Source: Basidiobolus meristosporus CBS 931.73
Taxonomy: Eukaryota > Basidiobolomycota > Basidiobolomycetes > Basidiobolales > Basidiobolaceae
NCBI GenBank assembly: GCA_002104905.1
Contig: MCFE01000043.1
Coordinates: 62,001 to 126,000, forward strand
Direction: 5' to 3'
Length of the DNA stretch: 64,000 nucleotides
Part shown: piece by piece, positions 22,126 to 33,862 of the stretch
Numbering within the stretch: the stretch's first letter is position 1
Layout: every line of letters begins with the position of its first letter
Notes under the pieces: model-generated
The model's database searches: none
Told to the model about the DNA's origin: nothing
What the model saw: only the letters and a program-made list of their open reading frames with translations
Program-made: the position numbers and the translations under genes

Positions 22126-23196
22126 TGTGGTGGTGTATAAGTCCAAGGGAGAGATACGTCCAACACTTCTCAAGTGTTTTGTGTGTGGGGTGTTCACTGG
22201 GTGCGATAACCTCTGGCAAAAGCTTGCTAGGAATACTTGGGTTCTGTCTCTAATCTAATGTGAAGGGGAATAAAGCCACAAGCTTGTCAAGGGAAAACTA
22301 TTGAGCTACAATCCCCAACTTAGTTGGCGTCTTAACAAAAGTATGTGCTGGGTTCAGCGTCCTTTGAGATGACAATGTACTAAAGCTTCCAAAGTCAAAA
22401 CAACTGTAAACTCCACCAGCAGGGACTTGATAAGAATGCAGCTGTGGTCAATAGTTACAAAGACAGAAAAGTATCTTTGCCTGTACAAGAACAAACTTGG
22501 GAAAGAATCAAATATAATAAAAGATACCTACTCTGAGTATTCCTCACAAGTAGTGCCTCCAAGGTCAGTTGGCTGTCAGCGCGGTTTCCTGGGAGTGTCC
22601 TGTGGTCTGGGGTTGGAAGTTCAGGTAGCAGCAGGTAGCAGTGATCACACTAATCAACAAGTTGGTATATTGATAAAAGGGATGATGATTTATTGTTGAG
22701 GGATAGCCTCCCTTATATACTTTTCTCACTGGCTAAGTGATTACTAATCAAGGTGTTCCAGAAGGTTCCGGAGATCAATAGAAATCTTAATGACATCAGA
22801 ATGACCTAAGAATGTTCTAAGTAGGTGCCGGAAGGTTCTAAGAGGCACAGCACATCCAACCAATCAGGAATCAGTATTCTGAAACCTGTGTAACATGGGG
22901 ATACCATATATGGTATGGAAATGGTAGGGATGGTGACACGGGCTGATCATGTGTCACGGGTACTGGCGCGGGTACTTGCCTAATATAGAAGTACTTATAG
23001 CTAGCAATCTTACATAAAGTGAGGGGTAACTTATGCAATAAGGTAAGCAGGTGTGATAGTCAACCAGCTTATGGGATAGTACTGATTGGGTAAGACAAAT
23101 GGGATAAAACTAAAATAAGTGTAGTAGAGATATAGGGAAGTAGAAAATAAGGGAATGAGCACATCTGTCAGTGGGTGTCACTGTCACCCCACTACA
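22126..23196 (-). repeat. Gypsy A 5' LTR
   Basis: 1071 bp. It differs from the 3' LTR at about four transitions, for example gagatacgtcc versus gagatatgtcc and gtcaaccagc versus gtcaaccggc. Confidence 0.95.
22711..22720 (-). promoter_or_regulatory. Probable TATA box in gypsy A 5' LTR
   Basis: The minus strand reads GTATATAAGG inside the 5' LTR, about 585 bases before the LTR's internal end. The same box occurs in the 3' LTR near 16607. This is a sequence match only. Confidence 0.45.
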
Positions 23197-25102
23197 ACGT
23201 TCAGCTTTATGTTTGTTGTATAGTTGCTCAAATTCCATCACAAACATTCTGTACAAAAGCTGTAGATGTATGAAGTTGGCATTGGTGATCTGCTTCTGGA
23301 TAAATATTCCTACAATGTCTGCATATGTCTCCCAATGCTTCCAATGTACTCTTGGCAGATATGGCTTCAGAAGGCTACGTGAATAAATACATATCCAGCT
23401 CATCCAGTCCTTGCACTTGTATTGATGCATATGGATATGAATGTTAATTGGAGGCCATGGGAAGCACTGAGGGTAGTAGATACTTGGTAATATCTTGCCA
23501 ATTCTTTCAAATTTCTCTAGTTGCTCAAAGGCTTCATTTAGCCTGAAATGCCCCTTGGACAACTTGGTATTCAGTATAGGGATATTGTTGGTAAGCAAAT
23601 GCATTGCCCCCAGCGGAAAGCTTCTGCTCCAACGCATACCCTCTAACTTAAGTATCCCCAGATTGCAATTAATTTCATATTCTGGCCAATGGCTTATAGC
23701 TTGCCAACTTTGCCACAATTGCATGCTGACTTCTGTATGTTCTTGCCGTAGAAATATGATGTTCTTTACATTGTGGTTGGGTAATGATAATGTGTATGAG
23801 TTACGGAGTAAGTCCTGTGGATCTCACACATTTTACAGCAAGACTTTTCATTGTACCCAGAAAAGCTGGCTATCTTGCTGATGGCTGGGGTATCTCCAAT
23901 GCAACTGATAATATGTGCTCTGACCTGATAGCCATTTACTGTTGTCCTACTGGAAAGCATGCAAAGTTCATCCAGCAATGAATATAGGTGGCTGTCTAGG
24001 TTAGATGGTGATCTAGGCCCAGATACCAGTGAGATTACCTCAGATTTTGGCTCTGATACTGTAAGATAGGTGCAGATTCAGGTGTATGAGAATCAGTGGA
24101 CAGCAGTATTTACTGGTAGAGTATTTGTTTACTACAAATTTATCAAGTGCCACAGCAAAGGCATGATCATTCATGCTATCAAAGTAGCCCTTGCTTCTTA
24201 GCTGTCTGTAATGTATGCCATCAAATATTTCTGATATGTTTGTGCTTGATTGATACTGAGGGCGGTACTTTATAGTTTCACAATATATGTCAGACTTTAT
24301 AAGCCTCTTTAAACATGGTACTGCCTGAATGTATCTGGAATGTGAACAGCATATTCCCCCAATCGTGGTGGATTTCTCTCAAGATGGATACCTTGCAATG
24401 GTGGCATTTTCTAATGTGAATGTCATGCAACTGTTAACAAATGCTGGTATCAGAACAGTGTCTGGATCAGATGTTGCCAGCTGCAGGATGTTTTTCCACT
24501 TATGCCATGTTCATGAAAAGTTGCATCAGGATGATTTTGGAAAGAAGTAGTAGTGAATCCTCAAAGCCCCTATTAATGCTATTAGTGAAACCTTCCACTT
24601 CACTAGCCACAACATTACAAAATTCACCAACAGATAGATTACTGGGCTCACTTGATTCCATAAAGTATTCTTGGCATTTTTTTCACAGGTGTTGTTTCAT
24701 TGAATAGTGGGATTTTGCTGGGCTCATGCAGAGTACTGTTGTGAGGGAAGATAGACTCACAATCCATCAATGAGTATGCTTCTACCAAGCTACCACCCTG
24801 CATGCCATATTCAGATGAATGGAGCAAGCCAAAAGGCGTTAAAAACTCTCTGGATTCATTTTGCCCAAGGTGAAAGTACAGCCTGATGCTGTAATAGAAG
24901 TATCAAGTGGCTGGCAGAATTTTGTTGGTACAGTAGTGACTAGTGAGAGGTCACATATGACTTGTGTGGCAAAATAGTGGTCTTGATCTTTGTAATACTT
25001 CCTATGCTGTCTGTGTACTTCATGGCTGAGAGGCTTGCTACAGTAGCCACAAGGTCTCTTTTCTCTTTTCTTATGGTGTTGAATCAAAGTAGTCTTGTCC
25101 AT
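23197..25102 (-). pseudogene. CACTA/Plavaka-like tnp2 transposase, N-terminal and central part (copy T1)
   Basis: This is a DNA-binding and cutting enzyme of a CACTA-type transposon. The minus-strand start at 25102 leads straight to a C2H2 finger (CGYCSKPLSHEVHRQH, near 25051-25000). The central tnp2-like box IGDTPAISK, with following SGYNEKSCCKMC, lies near 23840-23900. Residues resembling an intron end occur before 23724, after which a 204-codon open frame runs into the gypsy A insertion. It includes HWKHWETYADIVG, typical of fungal tnp2/Plavaka proteins. Stops interrupt 24.8-24.0 kb, some of which may be introns. Gene G3 starts divergently at 25317. The superfamily call rests on motif recognition. 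Confidence 0.6.
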
Positions 25103-25316
25103 GGGGCAAACAGCTTGACACTCAGCAATGTAATGCTATTATCACTCTTTTGTCAATACTCATATGAGCTTGAGACAGTATTGTATTGGATACACTTCAC
25201 CTACACAAATGTAAGATTCAATGATGACCTGCCATATAAAGCATCATAAATAAAGTTGTGGCACCACATATACATGTATATATAATACCATTTTCCCTTT
25301 GGTTTGACTTGCATCC
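25103..25316. promoter_or_regulatory. Divergent intergenic region between tnp2 and G
   Basis: 214 bp separates the two divergent starts. It aligns with about 10.24-10.45 kb and 640-814. It is AT-rich, with tatacatgtatatataa near 25267. A shared bidirectional promoter is inferred. Confidence 0.4.
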
Positions 25317-26050
25317 ATGTATATTCCACCAAAAAATAAAGCAAGGTTGTCTGGTTCCCAACCAAACCCCACAGTGGACAGCAGCAGAAGAGCAGTTAGG
25401 CTACAACTTGCCTTTACATTGAGTAAAACAAGCCGGGCCACAACAAAAAATGGCTCTGTGGAGAGTGTGCTCACTGAAGGGAATAAAGCGGACTCCTCAG
25501 GCTCTCAGTCAAGTAGGCAATTAGGGATTTTTGCAGATCTACAATCTGTCCATATTGCTGAGGTAGATGAGAATGCAAAAAGCAGAACCTTCCGTTGAAG
25601 ACCAGCAAGTGGCTGTCATAACATTGCCACCACCCATGTGAGCAAGTGTGTTTTCAGCTCATACTGAAGCATTAATGAGGTAATCAGGTGAAGTGGCTGA
25701 TAGGATTGATGCAATAGCCCAGAGAAATCAGGAAATAGTCCAGAAACAGGATGTGCAGATAAGAGGTGTAGAGCAATCAGCATCCCAGGTGGAGAGAGCA
25801 GTATCTTTGTTGCAAAGAAGAAGCTCAAATAGCTCAATATTGCAGCCAGGTATTGAGCCATTTTCTCATGTAGCAGCAGAGGAACACCATACAGTCTTTG
25901 AAGCACAATGACAGTGCCCAAAGATAAAGCATGCAGAAAAACCTATCACGGCTTAGGAGGGAGAAAATGCAGTGTTTATACTAATGCCCAAAAATCAAAA
26001 GAGAGTGAAGACCTGTGAAACTGTGGAGTGCAATGATGATGCGTATTGGA
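25317..26050 (+). pseudogene. CACTA-associated 'G' gene, N-terminal copy (G3)
   Basis: This is the best-preserved start of the unrecognised gene: the ATG at 25317 opens 93 codons, MYIPPKNKARLSGSQPNP onward, hydrophilic and Ser/Arg-rich. After a frameshift or short non-coding piece the frame resumes at 25693-25911, with a probable coiled coil (MADRIDAIAQRNQEIVQKQD). Weak homology to G2 continues to about 26.04 kb, where another transposase copy abuts. The short non-coding piece between the two frames could be an intron. Function unknown. Confidence 0.5.
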
Positions 26051-28309
26051 ACAGAAATCTGATGGAAGTTTGACTGGTATATGGGCCTAAATCGCCATCC
26101 AACCTGGATAACTACCTGTATCCATTGCCAAATGAATTTTGCTTGCTTTCAAGCAGGATAACAGTAAATGGCTGTCATGGCAACAAGCATGTAAAATGTG
26201 CTCTGGCAATACCCCCATCTTCAGCAAGATAGCCAGCCTTTCTGGGTAGAATGGATGGTATTGCTGTCAAATGTGTGAGTTCTATGGGACTAACTCAATA
26301 ACTCATACACATTATTATTGTCCAACTACAACATTAAAAAATTTTCTTTCCACAGAGAGAACATACCAAAGTCAGCATGCAATTGCAGCAAAGTTGGCAA
26401 GCTATAAGCCATTGGCCAGAATATGAAATTAATTGCTATCTGGGGACACTTAAGATAGTGGGTATCTGTTGAGCAGAAGCTTTCCACTGGGAGCAATGCA
26501 TTTGCTTACCAACAATATCTCTATACTGATTACCAAGTTGTACAAGGGATATTTCAAGCTAAATGAAGTCATTGAGATACCTGTGAAATTTGAAAGAATT
26601 GGCAGGATATTACTGAGTATCTGCTATCCCAGTGCTTGCCAAGGCCTCCAATAATCATTCATGTCCAAATGCATCAATACCAGTGCAAGTACTGGACAAG
26701 CTGGATAGGTATATTCAAGTGACCATCTGATGTTATGAATTGACACAAGGCAGGAGAGTAGGGCTAGGTAAGGCAGGACCAGGAAAGGACTTAGGTGTGG
26801 ATCAACAAGGCAAGGTGGATTTCCAAGGCAAGGCTGTTTATTCAAGACCTGTGCTTATCAGACTGAGGAATACTTAAGGGGGGATAGGACTATATATACT
26901 TTTTGGCTATACTGATGCCAAGAGATATTAACTAATACTAATGGGGTTGTGGGGTAAGGCAATGCAGCAGAGCTGGGGATAATAATATAGAAAGCAAGGC
27001 ACTGAGACAGCATGGGGAAATGGATTGGGTCACCTGATCATGTGACTAAGTCATGTGACCTGGTATTTCCATATATGGTACTGGACTATGAAAGATACAA
27101 TGGGAAGCTTCCATGGAATGTTCCATTGTGTAACAATGGTTTGGAAAGGTCAGAAACTCTCTGGAAGGTGGCAGAAGGTTCCAGAAGGATTCTCTTAGAA
27201 ATTGAGCTAGGAAGCTGAAACTTGGCATGGGTGTTTGTGGTTGTCATGAGATCATGACATCTGAAGCCTTTTCTACCAAGAGTATATTGGAAGCATTGGG
27301 AGTTTTATGAGGTCATTGTAGGAATATTCATTCAGAAGCAGGTTGCCAATACCAACTGCATACATCTACGGCTTTTGTACAAAGTGCTTGTCACAAAATT
27401 TGAGTGGCTATACTACAAACATAAAGGTAAACATGTAGATCTCTGCCGCTAATGTATCTATTTGCTACTCCATCTTGCTTGGTGTGTTGAGAATATTGGA
27501 CCTTGCTTTACCTTTTGGTAGTTTCCTATGGAGCAGATGTGTGGGGAAATAGGAAGACAAGCCAAGTTGCAGGCTGTGACATATCAAAATCTCACTAAGA
27601 ATATTATCTTTGAGTCCATTATAGATGTGATGAGTTGGCACATGGAGGTCAGACAGGAAGAGTAGGAAATTCTTAGGACAGATGTGAATATGGCAACTCC
27701 TATGCCTACAGCATTAAGAAGCAAAGCAGCCCCAATGCATGGGTAATCAGTTAAGTAATGCAAAGTTGGGTTGAGTGCAACAAGCAACAAATTCTTATAA
27801 AAAAGATCTACCAAAGAATGCAAGGTTTCACTTGGTCATAAGCCCACTTCTTGACTATTCACTTCAGAACTCACACAAACAAGAGCCAGAGCACACCTAT
27901 AAGGGGGACTAGAATCCAGCTAGGAGAAGGAATATATTGGCTAAATATCAAAAAGTTCTTTGCAGATACTGCGGAGTGATTCATGGCAGAAGTGGTGGCA
28001 ACCAAGCATATGTTTGGAAAATATTTATGTTACCAGCAATACAAGGTATATGGCAACTCTGCAAGTATTACACTAAAAAGCTGTAAAGTTGAGGAATACC
28101 AGTATGTCAATTGTGGCTGGTGTGCGCATTTGTGAGGTTAGTAAGCTGGAGGCCATAGTTTTTTTGATTTGAACTATACATGCAATTCCCAAGGTAGTAG
28201 TGGGTAAGCAAATAAAGTGGGGTGGATCTGCAGTGTAATATATGAGTAGCACAAAGGGAGGTAGAAAAGGAAGTATCATTTGGTAAATTAGTACAGTAGC
28301 AGTTTACAG
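26051..28309 (+). pseudogene. CACTA-like tnp2 transposase relic (copy T2), split by solo LTR X2
   Basis: The plus-strand homologue of T1 starts just before the central box region. Aligned landmarks are atttctttccacag then gagaacatacc (26347-26372), matching the start of T1's 204-codon frame and resembling an intron acceptor. The stretch through 26730 resumes after the X2 LTR at 27265 with agccttttctaccaag. C-terminal homology continues to about 28.3 kb. Many stops and shifts make it inactive. The catalytic box is mostly lost. Confidence 0.55.
26731..27259. repeat. Solo LTR of family X (X2)
   Basis: 529 bp, TGTTATGAATTGACAC to ATCATGACA, with a perfect 5-bp duplication tctga (26726-26730 and 27260-27264). 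It is closely similar to X1 in the same orientation. It interrupts transposase T2. Confidence 0.87.
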
Positions 28310-29200
28310 AACTAGCTCTAGGCCACCATAGGAAATCTAGCAGCACTGGATAACTCAGAGAGTCAACAGAGGTAGAAGAATCTGAGTACAAAGCTGCGGC
28401 ATATGTTCCTATATTAAGATGCCAGCAGATGCATGTAAGAGGATGAATGCCAAGAGAAGAACTGAAAGCAAGAATGAGCTGAGAGTGAGGGAATTTGATG
28501 CGGAAGCTGCATGCCAAAAATTCTGTGTGCAATTTCACAGTATGGGGTGACCACATCTATTTCTGTCTCAAATTTGGGGCCAAAAAGATTTTACATGAGT
28601 TGTGCCTCAAATGACCAATGTACTACACAATATTTCAGTAGAGTTAAGTGGCTTCTAAGAGCAGTATACCCAGGACCCATCAAGGCAGCAGCTTCAAAGT
28701 ATTGGACAGAGGGTAGGTAAATACCTTGAGGAATCAGAAGGTGAGCTTCAAGAGGAAGAAAACAGACCATGAGCAATTGCATCCAGATTGCACCTGCACA
28801 CCTTGCTTGACTTCATATCATCCCCTGCAACACCAGTTCACCAGCACATGTTGGTCCAATCTACACAAGCACCCTACACAAGAGTGCCCCTCATCAAGTC
28901 AATGTGCATTAGATCAATGCATGCCCTTCACATCATAACTACCAAAATGTGCCAAAATGCTCATTTAGACACAACACCATTGGGGCAAGCCAAGTTGCAT
29001 CAACATGTAACATCACATCAAACTCAGCCAAGGGCTATGCCAAACACATTAAGTTGCGCCTGAACATGCTGTTTCACCTGACTATTAGCAAGTTACTTCT
29101 AGTTAACTGACTGACAATGACCCACATGAATTACCACCACCACCAAAGCCTTTGGCAAGTAAAAGAACATGTCAGCACCTGGCACTTCAGGATGGTTCCT
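28310..29200 (+). pseudogene. CACTA-associated accessory ORF, copy 2
   Basis: This aligns with 13800-14640. Shared protein pieces include KMPADAC, a NELRVREFD-type segment, GKYLEESEGELQEEE and the C-terminal His/Thr/Gln-rich part (open at 28788-29063). Stops are more frequent than in copy 1. Here it directly follows the 3' end of transposase T2 in the same direction. It could be a separate downstream gene or the far C-terminus of a spliced transposase. Function unrecognised. Confidence 0.45.
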
Positions 29201-29540
29201 GCCATTACAATCCCAATGAAGTATTATTGTAATGATCCCACCAAAAGACTATCTCAAAATTTAAATCCCATCACTAAGAGGTATTGATGCTGTGTGGACA
29301 CTGTGCAATGACTGCTAAGCAAATATTTACCCAAGAATTCACAAAAAGCATAGTCAAGGCTTTTGATCACAACAATACATAAGTAGTATTTGCTTGGTTC
29401 TCTACCAATCAGCTTACTCTCTGCTCCCAAATATTCAGTCATCTCCTATGTTTGTCTACATTGAATGGCTATTGCCTTTTTTAACACTCCATACTTCCTG
29501 ACTCATACACTGTGCTTACTTTTCATGGACACACATTGGT
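29201..29540. repeat. Non-coding spacer repeated at 7.50-7.84 kb
   Basis: Aligned words are atgatcc, tcacaaaaa, cacaacaatacat and tggctattgcc. It lies between the accessory ORF and the 3' end of gene G. No gene is seen. Confidence 0.45.
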
Positions 29541-30150
29541 TTATTTCCTTTCAATCTTCATATGTAACTCAGTTTCCAATTGCACTGACCTATGCAGATC
29601 CCTATACCCAATACTAACTTTAAGCTCAACCTCATACTTAACAAGTAACTTCATTAAAATCTGCCATTCAATAAGTATTTCTGCTGTGACACTCTTTTTC
29701 CACAACTTTTGCAAGAATCCCATGGCTTTATGCTGATGTTGATTCATTGGTTCCCACTTGCCCTGGTCCTCAGTCAGCACCTCATCTTCTGGTCATTGCA
29801 ATATTTAAGAGTGTTTTCTTGAGCACTGCTCTTGAAGAAACATGGCAACCCTTTACTGCTCCTGTTTTTGCCCCAAAATTCCACTGTGGGCATTGCAATA
29901 GTCTTTTGAGTTCTAAAGCTTGTTGCTTTGTCTGTGAGTGGTATCCTCACACTGCCTACAAAAGTGGATGTCAAGGCTGTGATATACAAGCTGCCTATCT
30001 CTGCAAACTGATCTATCTCACTGGAGAGTAGCTCAACAGGCTGTGCTTCTAACTCTTAAGAAAACAATTGTCATCCTGTTGGAGATTATTCTTGGCTACT
30101 ATGGGGTTCAGTCTGTTCCAGGCTTATGGTGTCAGTTGCTGATGAGTGAT
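29541..30150 (-). pseudogene. CACTA-associated 'G' gene, C-terminal copy (G4)
   Basis: The minus strand encodes the same C-terminal region as G2: VEFWGKNRSSKG, FFKSSAQEN and KWEPMNQHQHKAMGF, in two offset frames (29989-29774 and 29780-29541). The N-terminal half of G and the transposase start are missing, so it abuts transposase T3 directly. Function unknown. Confidence 0.5.
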
Positions 30151-32130
30151 GTGGAGTTGTGGCTTGCAAAGTGGCGTATTTTCATTAAGAACAGTAATGG
30201 GGGGCCTTGAGAATTTACTACTAATTCTTGCCAAATGATTCTAGGGTGTAGCTTACTATGTAAGTGGTACAAACTGGCAACCATTTTGTAGCTGGCAACA
30301 CATGACCCAGAGACTGTATTGATAGAATCATGTGTTAACAATTGCATGACACTCTCATCAGAAAATGCCCCCATTGTAGGAAAATGTTGCACACACTCCA
30401 GATATATTCCTGCAATTCCCCCTCTACAAAGGCTCAGACAGTCCAACAGGTATTGTGAAGCTAAAACATACCACATGCAGTATCAATCAGGCACATACAT
30501 TTCTGATATAAACAATGGTAGACACCACAATCAATTCAGAAGCAAAGGCTACTTTGGAGGTATGTATGACCATGCCCTTGCCTTGACACCTGATAGACGC
30601 TCATTAAACAAGTATATTGCCTGCAAATCCAGCGGACAATTGATTTTCATTAATCTAAATCTGCAACCAAGGTTATGATATCAGAGCAGAAATCTAATGG
30701 TAGTCTCTCTGATATCTGGGTCTAAATTGCCATCCAACCTGTAGAGCTGGCTTTTTGATGCACAATGAACAGCATTGCAGTTGAATATGTGAGATCCAGT
30801 GTGTGTACTTTATAATTCATACTTATTATTGTTGGTAAAGTACCAATTTAAAGAACTTTGTCTTTCTACAGAGATAACTTACAGAATTCAGCAAGCAACT
30901 GTAGCAAAATTGGCAAGCTATAAGCCATTGATCAGAATGTGGAACTAATTTGACACCAGTGATACATAAGATTAAGGGTATCTGTTAGAGCAAAAGCTTT
31001 CCACTGGGAGACATGCATTTGCTCTTCAACAATATTCCTACACTAATGAGCAAGTTATAAACAAGCATTTCAAGCTAAATACTCCCTTTGAGACACCAGA
31101 GAACTTTGAAAGAATTGGCAACATATTCCAGAATATCTGCAACCCAATGTACTAATAGCAAGCACTAATCCATATTTATATACACACACAACAATACAAT
31201 GCAAGGACTAGATGAGCTAGATATATATTTATTCAAGTGGCCTTCTGAAGCCATTTCTACCAAGAGTACATTAGAAGCATTAGGAGTCATATGCTGGTAT
31301 TGTATCAATGCTAATTCCAGAGTGGATAACTATTGCCAATATGGTGCATCTACAGCTTTTATGCAAGGGGTTTGAGATAGGATTAAGCTGCTATACTGCA
31401 AGGATAAAGCCAAACAAATAGATTTCTGTCACTGCTGTATCCATTCTCCACACCTTCTTGCTTCATGTGTGTAAAATAATGGGCCCTGCTTCATCTTTTA
31501 GGAGTCTCCTATGAAGTGGATGTGTGGGCAGATAGGAAGACAAGTCAAGTGGCAAGCACTACCTCACCCAATTTCATCAAGATAATATCCTTCAGGTCCA
31601 TGATGGATGTGTTGCGCTGCTACTAGGAAGACAGCCAGGAAGTGCTGGAATATACTGTGGACAGATGGACACATGGAGACACCTATGTCTTTAGCAATAA
31701 GAAGCTAAGCAGCTCCAGTATGTGGGTAATCAGCTACTCTACAAGATATAATCTGATACTGCAGGCGGATGTGATCCAGATCAGCGTCAAGATCCTGTCA
31801 GGAGACTGCTATAATACCAGTAGCTTGAATTTATTGACCATCTATACAATTGTATGACAGCTTCACAACTGCATTTGGCTAGTCTTACAGCCAAATAAAG
31901 TTAAAACACATAGCAGTATGGTACAGTGTTTTGCTCAGTGTGGCATGGCACGGTTGGGGTGCCGGTGCACTCAATACTATTTGAGTGGATCTAAGCAGCC
32001 AGTGTATCCAATTGCTTTATATGGCAAGAAACTTAACAATGTTTTGACAGTTTCAGTGCAGGCCTCTGATGATATTCTCACAGCAGTATAGTGGCCTACA
32101 ACTAGTTCTGTAGAGTGCTCCATACCAATT
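30151..32130 (+). pseudogene. CACTA-like tnp2 transposase relic (copy T3)
   Basis: A heavily decayed plus-strand copy aligned along its length with T1 and T2. It shows the region preceding the central box (30.3-30.7 kb), an intron-acceptor-like tctttctacag at 30868, the segment matching T1's 204-codon frame (30.9-31.45 kb), and the 3' region with aggagactgct (about 31.8 kb). Nearly every frame is broken. It meets an oppositely oriented copy (T5) near 32.13-32.2 kb. Confidence 0.5.
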
Positions 32131-33505
32131 TACCAAATGCTGTTCCATTTTCTTACCTCCCCTTGCGCAATTTATATATTCAGCTGTAAAATCACCTCAC
32201 TTTGTTTGATTACCCACTACTACCTTGGGTATTCCACAGATAGCTTGAATCAAAGAAACTATGGCCTCCTGCTTACTAACCTCTTCAAGCACACGCACCT
32301 GCCACAATTGGCATACTTCTATTACCACAACTCTAGAGCTTTTTAGCGTGATACTTGCAAAGTTGCCATATACATTGTATTGCAGGTAACAAATACATAT
32401 TGCAAGCATACACTTGGTTGCTGCCACTTCTGACATCAATACTGTTGTGCATCAACATTTAAAACTTGGCCAATTTCACTCCATTAGAAAATCTAGTACC
32501 CTAACTGATTTTCCCTAACCCAAACATAACTAATCCCTGTTATGACTTATTTTATCACTTCTCAGAATCTATTTTTAGCTGCCACACCTGATTAATTTTC
32601 ATGTGGTCATTACATACTGAACTAATCTGCTCAGCCTTTCCAAGTAATTAGTCATCTGAGATTTATCCAACCACTTAGCAGTTGCCAAGACATCAGCTGA
32701 TTAATGATGCAGCTTATCATTTATCTTATGCATCTATCAACACCCCAACAGATTTCAATTAGTCCAGTCTCTTGGTGCTTACTAACGCAACTCAATCAGA
32801 AAAGTATTAACAAAGCTTACTTAACCTTTTGGTTTAGTGTGTGTCTCAACAAAATTAAGAATTCAACAAATCCATTCTAGTTTCTACCCAAGCTTAGCAT
32901 ATCTAGCACTCTCAAGAGCACCAAGCCTGGCCTGCATAGCAAACCTACTCTGTTACCTTTATAGCCCAACTCAGCTATATATAAGACCAATATTAGACCA
33001 GTACCTCTCTGCTAATATTTCTGACACTCTTGACAACTCTAAGATTCTGCACTTAGTTGTCACTTAGGTTCAGTTAACTCATTAAAGGGTTTTAATACAC
33101 TTTTCTCTTGGATACAACAAAGACCTCCTTGATATCTGCAAAGAACTTTCTGGTATTTGGCCAATATATTTCTTATCCCTGCTGGATTGTAGTCCCCCTT
33201 ATAGGTGCACCCTGGCTCTTGTTTATGAGAAATCTGTATTCAATGGTGTAGAAACTTGCTTGTGACCAAGAGAAAGCCAGCATACTTTGGTAGAATTTCC
33301 TAATAATTAGCTGATAGTTACACCCAACCTTACTTTGCATTACTTAACCGCTTACCCACCCATTGGGGCTCCTTAGATTCTTGATGCCATAGGCATAGCT
33401 GTCTTCATGTGCACATCTGTCCTCAGTATTTTCCAACTCTTCCAGGCTGACTTTCATGTGTCAACTCAGCAAAGTGACATCACAGTCCTGTTGCAAAGTA
33501 ATGCA
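32131..33505 (-). pseudogene. CACTA-like tnp2 transposase 3' region (copy T5)
   Basis: On the minus strand 33.5-33.25 kb matches 15.83-15.59 kb (shared ctgtcctcagtattttccaa). From 32439 to 32197 it encodes 80 open codons whose YGNFASITLKS and IPKVVVGNQ pieces recur on the plus strand at 28.05-28.2 kb. This is therefore the distal end of a tnp2 copy pointing at T3. Stops elsewhere. Confidence 0.45.
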
Positions 33506-33862
33506 GAAGGTCAAAAATTCCAAGCATCTAAACATGACTGCTATGTGTCTTCTAATGCCATCTAGGCATTCTTTGCTGTTTTTATTCTTGAGCATTAAAT
33601 GAGCAACTTGTTTTTAATATCAAGGCAAATGCAGTTGAAGGCACTTTGTCTTCTCTTCCAGATTTATAAGGCTTCCTCTCCCACATTTTTAGGAGGGCAA
33701 TCTTCTCCCATGACATTACCCAAAGACCTCTTTTGTTTAGCAGCATCTTCATCATTACCTTCCATACCCTATAGCTAAATCCATCCAACTTTTCAGCTGA
33801 GCAAGAAATTCCATTAATAGCAATAGTACATTACACAAAGTGACAACCTGGGGTTCATAACC
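33506..33862 (-). pseudogene. Copia-1-type Gag N-terminus fragment
   Basis: The minus strand from 33788 encodes 68 codons with FSYRVWKVMMKMLL, the expected start of a copia Gag (compare FDGKNYRLWRIKM in copia-2a). It sits just downstream of the LTR at 34210-33863, and the junction carries GGTTATGAACCC, like the primer-binding region of copia-2. It is therefore the 5' end of a copia element, truncated on the left. It supplies the gag part that copia-1 at 1663 lacks. Confidence 0.6.

Larger units (their letters stand above)
16022..23196 (-). mobile_element. Gypsy A: young, apparently intact Ty3/gypsy retrotransposon
   Basis: 7175 bp, transcribed on the minus strand. Its LTRs are 16022-17092 and 22126-23196, both 1071 bp. 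By eye they differ at about four positions, all transitions, so identity is about 99.6%. The flanking acgt (16018-16021 and 23197-23200) is the target duplication. A primer-binding site lies beside the 5' LTR and a polypurine tract beside the 3' LTR. One uninterrupted 1617-codon gag-pol ORF fills the interior. It is inserted in a tnp2 gene. This is the best candidate in the window for a currently active element. Confidence 0.96.

Noticed and set aside
23197-25102. Reading the transposase as a KDZ-type or hAT transposase
   Set aside because: The IGDTPAISK box with following Cys-rich motif and the N-terminal C2H2 finger fit tnp2/Plavaka-type proteins better, though I could not run a profile search.
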